Of a stretch of DNA of 62,000 nt, positions 1 through 7,828 are shown piece after piece. A program made the position numbers and the translations under genes. Each line of letters begins with the position of its first letter. The stretch's first letter is position 1. Where the stretch lies: assembly GCF_963678635.1 (NCBI RefSeq), contig NC_087069.1, forward strand, positions 12,854,874 through 12,916,873. Direction: 5' to 3'. The notes under the pieces are model-generated. The model searched no databases. It was not told where the DNA came from and worked only from the letters and a program-made list of their open reading frames with translations. The stretch is from Symsagittifera roscoffensis (lineage: Eukaryota; Xenacoelomorpha; Acoela; Convolutidae).

Positions 1-110
1 GACTAAGAAGTTGCACGAATCTATCCGGCCGAAAATAAGATAGCGTGACGAGCAGACGGTGTACCCTATCCGAAATTACTCTATGAGTTATACACTCCAG
101 TCATAACTCA
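1..110 (+). repeat. 5' LTR, 3'-terminal 110 bp only
   Basis: The sequence is identical to the last 110 bases of the 3' LTR and ends in CA (CATAACTCA). The rest of this LTR lies outside the window, so the target-site duplication cannot be tested. Confidence 0.95.
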
Positions 111-112
111 TC

Positions 113-124
113 TGGTGCGACCAT
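113..124 (+). promoter_or_regulatory. Primer-binding site for minus-strand DNA synthesis
   Basis: Two bases after the LTR end the sequence reads TGGTGCGACC. A TGG beginning just inside the 5' LTR is the expected complement of a tRNA CCA end. The tRNA isoacceptor was not assigned; the bases beyond about position 124 do not fold into a convincing T-arm when complemented. Confidence 0.75.
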
Positions 125-197
125 AAGTCTCGAACAAGACCTTACTAGATTAGAATTAACCAAAATAGATTAGAAATTAGACAAAAACATTTACAAA

Positions 198-431
198 ATG
201 TTATACGACAATAATTTAATTGAAATGTCTCTCCGACTCAATAGATCAGAGCCAATATTCCGAACCATAACAGAACTACCCGGAATTGGAAGAAGACCTC
301 GAACCAAAGACGACATACGACAAAGTAGAAACTTGCCGTATAGTTATATGATAGTTCGGCAAAAGCCAGAACAAACTTTTATATTTCGAATACTACTTGC
401 AATGAATTTAGATTTCCATTTGCAAACATAA
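198..431 (+). CDS. Possible short leader ORF (77 codons)
   Basis: This is the first ATG after the primer-binding site and sits in an acceptable context (caaaATG). It encodes 77 residues with no motif I recognise, polar in the first half and mildly hydrophobic towards the end. It could be an upstream ORF that limits scanning to later ATGs, or the 5' coding exon of a spliced mRNA, or chance. Its length is not remarkable for sequence of this composition, so confidence is low. Confidence 0.22.
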   Translation: MLYDNNLIEMSLRLNRSEPIFRTITELPGIGRRPRTKDDIRQSRNLPYSYMIVRQKPEQTFIFRILLAMNLDFHLQT

Positions 432-760
432 AACCTTGAAGTTACTCTTCAAAATCATTTAAGGCGCTAAACAAAATTAATATTATACAATAACGATTGA
501 TAAAAAGATCTAAGATCGTTTTCCTAAAACTCTGCAGTATTATACAAAACATGTTTGAAAAATATTTATTGGAAAATAAAAATAAAAATTAGTAGCATGA
601 CAATAAATGGTTAGTAATCATAAATCATCCTGTTGTTCCAGCTCCATCACCTAAAACATAACAGCAATCATAAACCCACTAATATCATCAAAACACTAAA
701 TCTTTCCTTTACACAAATTTAAAACTTTATTAAAACTTAAAGTCACTTAATTTAAAATCA

Positions 761-1249
761 GATCATCAAGGCTTATCCTTGGATCTTAAATCATTTTCTA
801 CTTAATTAAATTTCAAACTTGATCGTCAAGGCTTATCCTTGGATCAAACAGAACAACTTTGTTCTCCCCCACCCACTTAATTAGTGTCTAACGACCTCAA
901 ACGTCGATTCACTATCCAACCCTTTCTAAAAACCCAGGACTAATAGAAATTTTTAAACAAAACTAATCATCCAAATTAGGATAAACAGTGAAGAACTTCG
1001 GTTATTCATCCTTCACTTGACCCCCCCCTCTTACCAGACCCAGGATAAATCTTAGACTTAGTAAGTTTAAAATAGTATCTAACGAACTACTCGCGTTCTA
1101 ATTATACCTGAACCTTGTGGATCGATTTACTATTCTCCAACCCTTGAACACAATCACTACCCCTAAGTAAGATTAAGTAAGTTAACACCTTAGCTTATAC
1201 TAGTCACGAGAAAGTAAAAATCATTCTTCGGAATCGATATACTTTTCTC
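761..1249 (+). promoter_or_regulatory. Series of stem-loops in the 5' leader
   Basis: A 25-base motif (GATC, then TCAAGG, CTTAT, CCTTGGATC) occurs at 761-785 and again at 821-845, each able to form a CAAGG/CCTTG hairpin. It is followed by AGAAC/GTTCT near 850-865, TAGTG/CACTA at 882-914 with an inner CGAC/GTCG, CTAAT/ATTAG at 963-979, GTGAAG/CTTCAC at 988-1016 with AAC-TTCG-GTT inside, AATAGTA/TACTATT at 1071-1134 with GAAC/GTTC inside, and GAGAAAGTA/TACTTTTCTC at 1208-1249 with ATTC-TTCG-GAAT inside. Three of the larger hairpins are followed by CCAACCC and several modules by ACCCAGG. Recurring nested stems with TTCG loops suggest RNA folding with a role in packaging, translation or export; the role is inferred. 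Confidence 0.55.
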
Positions 1250-1362
1250 TCCAACCCTGAACAAATAGACCCAGGTTAAGCTAACCAAAAAATCGTAAGG
1301 ACTAACAGTTTAAGTAATTAGAATTCACTTAACAACTTTTTGCATCCGTCATCCTAAACCTT

Positions 1363-1830
1363 ATGTCATTTAAAAACCTAGGAAATAAACAAACAATCGT
1401 TTTACACAATTGTGAAATAGATAACAAAAAATACGACCTTGTAATCACACCTCATACACAAACAGTTGGATACATTCGCACAAAACGACAAACACTAAAG
1501 AGGAAAATAATAACTAAACAAAGACAAATAACACGAAAAAGAATTTCAAAAAATCGAAACGCATTTTCAGAATCAGAAACCAACAGTTTAGACGAACTTT
1601 ACAAACTAAAAGAATCAATAGATAAAAATTGCCCACTTCACGATCAATTATATTTTTCTGACTCAGAAACAACTTCAAATTCATCACAAAGAGGAAAAAG
1701 AAGAATAAAAAAACAGTACAAACACAAACCAGTACATCTATACAATTGGAATCAACCAATTCGACACATTAATAATTACATATTAACAGTCATCGAACGG
1801 AAAAATGAGTTCAACGCACACCCCAGGTGA
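1363..1830 (+). CDS. Basic 155-aa protein of unknown function, first accessory ORF
   Basis: This is the first substantial ORF of the retroelement. Residues about 38-66 are very rich in Lys and Arg (KRQTLKRKIITKQRQ, then RKRISKNR), followed by a Ser/Glu/Asp stretch containing SESET and SDSET, which look like casein-kinase-2-type sites, and then a second basic cluster RGKRRIKKQYKHK. There are no membrane segments and no zinc knuckle. The composition suits a nuclear or RNA-binding protein; position before gag and small size recall the arginine-rich regulatory proteins of complex retroviruses, but I find no homology and do not claim it. The end overlaps the next ORF (ATG 1805) by 26 bases in a different frame, so both are likely read from one polycistronic RNA. 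Confidence 0.55.
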   Translation: MSFKNLGNKQTIVLHNCEIDNKKYDLVITPHTQTVGYIRTKRQTLKRKIITKQRQITRKRISKNRNAFSESETNSLDELYKLKESIDKNCPLHDQLYFSDSETTSNSSQRGKRRIKKQYKHKPVHLYNWNQPIRHINNYILTVIERKNEFNAHPR

Positions 1831-2227
1831 CGAAACTCCAGATGATGATGAAATCTTTCCTTTTATAGTAGATGCAGATACTGATAGAGGACAACACATA
1901 TTTTGTCAAAATTTACTCGTAAATTTATTTGAACCCGGAATCAGTCCATGTAAAACAGAGTTCTCCGATGTAAAAATCAAAAGACAAATTATAGATCACT
2001 ATCTAAAAGATATATGCAACATAATACAACAGTATGGAATCTACTCTATAGAATTCACTTCCCCAAACCATAATAATAGAACATATACTATTCAAACAGA
2101 CGATCTTGACTTAGAATTTTCAAAAGTTTTTTCAGAATATATAAAAAGCATCCAATACCATAACTCACAAAGAGCAAACTCCATTTTCACCAATGAAGTT
2201 TTCGCAATAATATATAGTTATATTTAG
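1805..2227 (+). CDS. Pre-Gag ORF, first part (140 aa) ending in TAG-CTA
   Basis: It starts at ATG 1805, inside the end of the basic ORF. The N-terminus is acidic (DETPDDDE), then comes a mixed, apparently folded region. No family is recognised. The stop TAG at 2225-2227 is followed directly by CTA, and the same frame then remains open for 425 codons with no ATG until 2927. The missing start codon downstream argues that the two halves belong to one protein. The stop is either a read-through stop (a stop followed by C is leaky, and CTA after a stop is a known read-through context in alphaviruses) or a nonsense mutation in this copy. An N-terminal extension of Gag or a separate structural protein are both possible. 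Confidence 0.6.
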   Translation: MSSTHTPGDETPDDDEIFPFIVDADTDRGQHIFCQNLLVNLFEPGISPCKTEFSDVKIKRQIIDHYLKDICNIIQQYGIYSIEFTSPNHNNRTYTIQTDDLDLEFSKVFSEYIKSIQYHNSQRANSIFTNEVFAIIYSYI

Positions 2228-3505
2228 CTATTAGAAAATGAACTCCTATTAACAAATGTCTCACCGACAGAAACATCTAAACATTTAAGAGTACGACATG
2301 AAATCACACTACTCTCTAGTTATTTAAACATCATTAAAGAAAATTTTACGAAAAACGACGTTTCGCAACATACCAAACACGATTTACAAAAAATTTTGGC
2401 ATGGTTCATAATAGATTATTTCACACACAATATTGATTTAATTGCACAAGCAAGAAAAAATTTTAGACCCCAAAACTCGAACGATGATACCGCCATCACA
2501 GAACAATCAGATTATGTTTGGGACCCCGAATGGTCTCATCCCGCATTTATAAGCTTTCCACAATCAATCTCAAGTCAAGCAATAGGTACAATATCTTACA
2601 TAAGAGATTATGTAAGAGTGATACCATTAACAATTGATGCAACACCATTAAACTATAATACATTTTTACCCGATACACAAAATAATAGTTTAAACTCTAC
2701 AGTCATACACAACGAAAACCTCAATGGAACTAGAAATCTTACTCAACAAGATATACAGACACCATCACACTTCATAAGAGAAGAAATTGTACACACAACA
2801 ACTACACAACAAAGTATTTCACCAATACGCCCGAATTTAACAACACCAAGAAATACAAATCTTTCACAAACACAAGTAACCTTACAATCAACCGTTAAAC
2901 CTTCGGTTGCTCCTAAATATTCACATATGGATTACCAAACATACAGACCCATGACAATACCATCAAAAACACGCAAAACATTCACTAGAAACAACTTTGC
3001 AGACCATAATTATAATTATACACATCCGTCAAAAACAAATTATCAACCACAAAGAAATTTTAATCAATATACAAAACCTCGAAATTGGGATAACCCAACG
3101 GCCCAATATAATTCCAAAAATTTTCAACCAAATCCTCCACAGGATCGCAGTGAAAATTACCCATTTTTTCAACAAAATAAAAATAAAAAACAGACATCTT
3201 ATCAAATGGATTATTTATCCTCAGATGATGATTTCTTACAACCAGATATATTTGCACCAAATACTCAAGAATATCGTAGACAAGGAATACAGAAAACACG
3301 TACAAATCATAGAAATTTTTCTCCACAACCAATAGATGCACAACATCAACAACCAATTCAACAACAAAATCTAATTAATACACAATCTTTTCAACCAATT
3401 CAACAACAAAATCCAATGACTGCACACTCGTATCAACCATCACAAATGCAAAATGAAATACCACTCCCATATTATCTCCAGCAACATGAAATAACAAGAA
3501 ACTAA
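2228..3505 (+). CDS. Pre-Gag ORF, second part (425 codons, no own start), Asn/Gln/Pro-rich
   Basis: The frame continues from the TAG at 2225 without an early ATG; the first in-frame ATG is at 2927. The first 70 or so codons look globular (helical, with WFIIDYF); the rest is low-complexity, rich in Asn, Gln, Pro, Thr and Tyr, with a near-repeat of QPIQQQN near the end. This composition resembles disordered, condensate-forming or prion-like segments. It ends in TAA (3503-3505) followed by C, and the frame then stays open through six codons into the Gag ATG at 3524, so a second read-through would fuse it to Gag-Pol. Translation from the TTG at 2396 seems unlikely. Function unknown. Confidence 0.55.
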   Translation, partial: LLENELLLTNVSPTETSKHLRVRHEITLLSSYLNIIKENFTKNDVSQHTKHDLQKILAWFIIDYFTHNIDLIAQARKNFRPQNSNDDTAITEQSDYVWDPEWSHPAFISFPQSISSQAIGTISYIRDYVRVIPLTIDATPLNYNTFLPDTQNNSLNSTVIHNENLNGTRNLTQQDIQTPSHFIREEIVHTTTTQQSISPIRPNLTTPRNTNLSQTQVTLQSTVKPSVAPKYSHMDYQTYRPMTIPSKTRKTFTRNNFADHNYNYTHPSKTNYQPQRNFNQYTKPRNWDNPTAQYNSKNFQPNPPQDRSENYPFFQQNKNKKQTSYQMDYLSSDDDFLQPDIFAPNTQEYRRQGIQKTRTNHRNFSPQPIDAQHQQPIQQQNLINTQSFQPIQQQNPMTAHSYQPSQMQNEIPLPYYLQQHEITRN

Positions 3506-3523
3506 CTTTCAAATTTTTCTCAA

Positions 3524-6500
3524 ATGCCAAATGCAGCAGAATCATTACAAATGACAATGAATCCATACCTAATGGGTGGATCATCAATAACATCAAACAA
3601 ACCTTTAATGGTTTTCACAGGAACAGACCCTGAATACTCTGTAGAAGATTATTTAAATGCAGTAACAGCAAACCTGATTTTAAACATTGGACCTGAACCA
3701 ATTAATACGCCACTACATCAAAACTGGATACATCGACGCACAGCGTTGATACAAACAACCTTAGATGGCGCAGCCCAAAAATGGTTTTCAGTACTACCTC
3801 TAGAAATAAAATCAAACTGGAAAAGATTTACACAAGAATTTTCAAAAATGTTTGACTCTGAAAGAAACAAACAACAACAAAGAGTTTTATGTAATGAAAT
3901 TCGCAGATTACCAAACGAAACCATCAAACAGTTAGCAGTAAGAATCGAAACACTAGTTCGAAAAGCATATTCACTAAATACGCACGACTATAAAAACACA
4001 AAGATGACAGAAATCTTAATGATGACCTTAACACCACAATTAAGGAAAATAGCAATAAAAAAGAGAGCATCCCATCCTTCTTCAATTCGAGAACCCGATT
4101 TAGATTTTAGAAAACTAGTAGACAAACTAGAACAAGCAGAAATCACGATGAAACTAGAAGAAACGGAAAATCTGAAATTACAATACGTTAACAGAATTGA
4201 AACGACTCCCACTAATATAAACAATATACAGGAATCAGATACAGACCTCGTCGAAAAAATCACTGAAATACTTAATATTTACGAAAAGAACCCAAACTTT
4301 AAAGGCAAACCATCTTTCAAAAAATGGTGTAATTATTGCCGACGATACGGACATAGTATTTCCGAATGTAGACAAAAACAGCAAGATAGTCAAAATAAAC
4401 CTCAGAAATACAAAGAACCAAATAAATCATTCTATCAATACATGAAAAAAGATCAAAATCTACCAAACAAAAATGTATACAGCAACAACAGTTCAGGAAA
4501 GCCACTTCCGAACAATACAAGTTATACAAGAAATCAATCCCCATATAACTCAAGTTATAGAGGAAGATCACCAGAACGAAGAAACACGCAAAATTCATCA
4601 CAAAATCACTACAATAGACCAAATAGTAGAAATAACTACTCCAGATCAAATTCAAATACACAACGATTTGTTTCTAGATCTAATTCCCAATCAAGAAATA
4701 ATTACTATCCAAACAACCAATCACGAAATTCATCATACAATAGGAATAGAAACTACTCCTATAATCGAAATAGAAGTTATTCAAACAACCGAAACCAGAA
4801 TTACCCGAATAATCGATCAAGGAATAACTCATATAATAGATCGAACTATAACAGACCAAACAGCAATTATCAAAATAGATCGCGAAATAATTCACAAAAC
4901 CGACATTCAAGTTATAATAACCGTTATAGAAATTATTCCCAATCACCACACCGGAATAATAATTACTATAATAACTCTAATAATCGTCATAGAAGCAGTA
5001 CACCTAAACATCAAAGACAAATCAATCAAGTACAAGCTAACCCAGAAACAACATCAGACCCTCCAGGTATTGATGACACAGTAACTGATACGTTACAACT
5101 CAATCAAATAAACTGTACATCATCAGATTCAGAAAGTGATACTGAAAACACTCTTTCTATCAATATGATAAAAGTCGAAAATGACTATGAATCTGTCATA
5201 TATGAACAACCTTTTTCATCACACATATATGAAAATCAATCAGAATTTCTTCAAAATTATTACATTACACCCATAAATTCCACACCAACAACGCAAGAAA
5301 CAAATGCAAAAAATACTACAGAACAACCCAATCAAAATGTCAAAACAAAATGCTTGAATACAAACCACATCTACCAAAATATACAAAAAGAACAACCCAA
5401 AGAAAAAATCTGGACAATACCATTTCTCTTAGAAAGCCCAAGAAACAAAGAATTTCAACCACCAGACCTTGAAATCGATTTTTTAATTGATTCAGGAGCA
5501 GAATCAAACATAATAAACATTCCCACATGGAATGAAATAAAAACTTTACACCCAAAGCTAACGCCTCTTGAAACCTCTAGTAAGCTAGCAACAGCACAAG
5601 GATCAACATTGATAAACTACGGAAAAATCCAATTATTTCTCCTCCCCACCAGAACAATGGAGCAAAGTAAAATTCTAAATAAGCCATTTAAACAAATATT
5701 CCATATCACTGATATTAAATATAATATCATTGGAATACCATTTATTTCGAAGTATATACCAACAATTAACATCCTAAATAGTAAAATATTAATCAAAGAT
5801 AAATATACAAAAACAAAAGAAACATCCTTAACATTTTTTCAAAGAATAAATAAACAACCACCATTCTTTTCAAAATTCTATCCGATATTTAACCAACAAA
5901 GAAAACACCTGAAACCACTATCAGGAAACATCTATAATTTTTCAATCAAACAAGTTCACCAATATGATAAAGAACAAAACAAACAAAAATTTTATATGTC
6001 AGATTTTGAATTCAAACCTATTCATAAATTTTTCAAAATCACAATCTCTTCAATAAAATATTTGAAAAATTCGAATTCAGATATTATTTCCTTACATGTT
6101 TATAACAACACACCTTACCAAGTAACATTACCTTTAGGACTTTTAGGATATTGTGAAACCAACGCTACAATATCACCAATACACGAAAAAGCCTATCGCG
6201 TAAATAATATACTCCAATTACTAGATATTTGCCAATCTACAATTCTTAATGAAGAATTATCTATAAATAATATAATAAGTAACGAAAACAGAAATACGGA
6301 TTATTTCACAAAAACTCCATATTTCAAACCTACATTCAACATAAGTAACTACACAGAGGACCAACAGAAATTTTTAACAATGTTTAATTTCCAACATTCA
6401 CAAATAACACAAGACGAATTCGAAAAGTTAGCCAAACAGCTAATTAAATATTCATCAGTCTATGCAACATCAAAATTCGATGTTGGCAAAATCAGTTCAT

Positions 6501-7828
6501 CACTACATCTCCCATTAAAACCAGACGCAGTTTTCAAAAAACAGAGAGCAAGTAAAGTACCAATTCACTTACATGATAAAGTAAACAGATTACTCGATAT
6601 TTTAGAACAGTACAATATTATATCACCAGTTAATAAAGAAGAACAACCAAAAGGCAACACATTCATCAACCCCGTTATCATTCTAGCTAAAGGAGAATCA
6701 TTAAAAATCGTTCTCGACGCTAGATACCTCAATTCACTCATAGATGAATCAAAATGTAATTGGCCCATCGAACCAATACAAGTTATTTTAACAAAAATAA
6801 AAGGCAAATACTTCACAACCGCCGACATGAATAGTGCATACAATCAAATGCCACTAGATGAACAATCACGACGTTTAACACAATTTGTTATCGGAAACCA
6901 ACAATATGAATTTAACCGCTTATTCTATGGAATATCCATAGGACCAGCAGCATTTTCAGCTTTTATGAGCAAAATTTTTAGACCACTAATACTCAAGAAA
7001 AACGCAATCACCTATCTAGACGATGTTTTTATGCAATCACAAACAAAAGACGAAATGTTCAATGTTTTAGAAAAATATCACCAAATACTTCAGAACGAAA
7101 ATCTGAAGGCAGCACCCGATAAATCACACTTCTTTTTGACAAGAGTTAAATTCTTAGGACATAACATAGAAAGAAAAACAATCACTCCACTGAAATCACG
7201 CATTGACGCTATTCAAAGACTTCAACCACCAACAAATAAAAAGAAAATCCAAGAATTCCTTGGAATGTTAAACTTTTTAAGTAAATATGTTTATAAAATG
7301 CAATTATATCTACGACCATTTTACAACATCCTTAGACAACAAAATAATTTTGAATGGAATACAGAACATCAAGCACGATTCGAAGAAATAAAGAAACTTT
7401 TAACTGAACAAATTTCAAACACAATTCCAGACCCTGATCAACCATTTTATGCAATGTGCGATGCTTCGAACTTTGGCATCGGCGCAGCACTATTACAATC
7501 ACATAATGGTACAAATAAAATGAACCTGATATCAGCAAATTCCCGATTATTCACTCAAGCAGAGCTACGACTCTCAACTCTAATGAGAGAATGTACAGCC
7601 ATAATATATACACTGACAGAATATGAATTTCTGATACTTGGATCAAAACATCCCACAGTTCTATTCACAGATCATAAACCAATCATCTTTCTTTTTACAC
7701 AAAAGTCTAATCCACCGAGTTTACAGATTTCAACTAATTCTAATGAAATTTCCAAACTTACATATAGTTTGGACTGCAGGAAAAAATCTTGCATTACCAG
7801 ACACCTTAAGTCGAAATACACCACCTGA
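3524..7828 (+). CDS. gag-pol: Gag-protease-reverse transcriptase polyprotein, into RNase H; broken near its end
   Basis: Gag and Pol share one frame. Residues about 25-225 resemble the retrotransposon capsid (FTGTDPEYSVEDYL, then a helical region ending in KLEQAEITMKLEE). A CCHC zinc knuckle has C269, C272, H277 and C282. Residues about 300-500 are an Asn/Arg/Ser/Tyr-rich tail. The aspartic protease active site is LIDSGA with D656. Reverse transcriptase shows TADMNSAY (D1101) and YLDD (D1166, D1167). RNase H begins with MCDASNFGIGAALL (D1313) and reaches TDHKP. After about 7710 the frame loses similarity and stops at TGA 7826, while the missing RNase H end appears in the next frame. ATG 3524 is the first in-frame ATG before the capsid. 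The product would make particles and copy the RNA; this copy would make a truncated RNase H unless the shift is programmed. Confidence 0.93.
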   Translation: MPNAAESLQMTMNPYLMGGSSITSNKPLMVFTGTDPEYSVEDYLNAVTANLILNIGPEPINTPLHQNWIHRRTALIQTTLDGAAQKWFSVLPLEIKSNWKRFTQEFSKMFDSERNKQQQRVLCNEIRRLPNETIKQLAVRIETLVRKAYSLNTHDYKNTKMTEILMMTLTPQLRKIAIKKRASHPSSIREPDLDFRKLVDKLEQAEITMKLEETENLKLQYVNRIETTPTNINNIQESDTDLVEKITEILNIYEKNPNFKGKPSFKKWCNYCRRYGHSISECRQKQQDSQNKPQKYKEPNKSFYQYMKKDQNLPNKNVYSNNSSGKPLPNNTSYTRNQSPYNSSYRGRSPERRNTQNSSQNHYNRPNSRNNYSRSNSNTQRFVSRSNSQSRNNYYPNNQSRNSSYNRNRNYSYNRNRSYSNNRNQNYPNNRSRNNSYNRSNYNRPNSNYQNRSRNNSQNRHSSYNNRYRNYSQSPHRNNNYYNNSNNRHRSSTPKHQRQINQVQANPETTSDPPGIDDTVTDTLQLNQINCTSSDSESDTENTLSINMIKVENDYESVIYEQPFSSHIYENQSEFLQNYYITPINSTPTTQETNAKNTTEQPNQNVKTKCLNTNHIYQNIQKEQPKEKIWTIPFLLESPRNKEFQPPDLEIDFLIDSGAESNIINIPTWNEIKTLHPKLTPLETSSKLATAQGSTLINYGKIQLFLLPTRTMEQSKILNKPFKQIFHITDIKYNIIGIPFISKYIPTINILNSKILIKDKYTKTKETSLTFFQRINKQPPFFSKFYPIFNQQRKHLKPLSGNIYNFSIKQVHQYDKEQNKQKFYMSDFEFKPIHKFFKITISSIKYLKNSNSDIISLHVYNNTPYQVTLPLGLLGYCETNATISPIHEKAYRVNNILQLLDICQSTILNEELSINNIISNENRNTDYFTKTPYFKPTFNISNYTEDQQKFLTMFNFQHSQITQDEFEKLAKQLIKYSSVYATSKFDVGKISSSLHLPLKPDAVFKKQRASKVPIHLHDKVNRLLDILEQYNIISPVNKEEQPKGNTFINPVIILAKGESLKIVLDARYLNSLIDESKCNWPIEPIQVILTKIKGKYFTTADMNSAYNQMPLDEQSRRLTQFVIGNQQYEFNRLFYGISIGPAAFSAFMSKIFRPLILKKNAITYLDDVFMQSQTKDEMFNVLEKYHQILQNENLKAAPDKSHFFLTRVKFLGHNIERKTITPLKSRIDAIQRLQPPTNKKKIQEFLGMLNFLSKYVYKMQLYLRPFYNILRQQNNFEWNTEHQARFEEIKKLLTEQISNTIPDPDQPFYAMCDASNFGIGAALLQSHNGTNKMNLISANSRLFTQAELRLSTLMRECTAIIYTLTEYEFLILGSKHPTVLFTDHKPIIFLFTQKSNPPSLQISTNSNEISKLTYSLDCRKKSCITRHLKSKYTT

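Larger units (their letters stand above)
111..1362 (+). other. Long 5' leader of the retroelement
   Basis: About 1.25 kb separates the LTR from the first sizeable ORF. Apart from the primer-binding site and one 77-codon ORF (198-431) I see no gene. From about 760 on the leader is dominated by short inverted repeats, annotated separately. GTAAGT sequences at 1061 and 1177 and GTAAGA at 1167 are possible splice donors for subgenomic mRNAs such as that of env. This is where a packaging signal would be expected, but none can be assigned by sequence alone. Confidence 0.6.

Noticed and set aside
2997-3335. 112-codon frame inside the pre-Gag ORF
   Set aside because: Off-frame shadow of the Asn/Gln-rich region.
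2396-3505. A separate gene starting at TTG 2396
   Set aside because: The frame is open upstream to the TAG at 2225, and a TTG start is not expected in an animal; the segment is better seen as the continuation of 1805-2227.
4473-5084. 203-codon frame overlapping the Gag tail
   Set aside because: It is a shadow of the low-complexity Asn/Arg/Ser codon repeats; the Gag frame is continuous through it.
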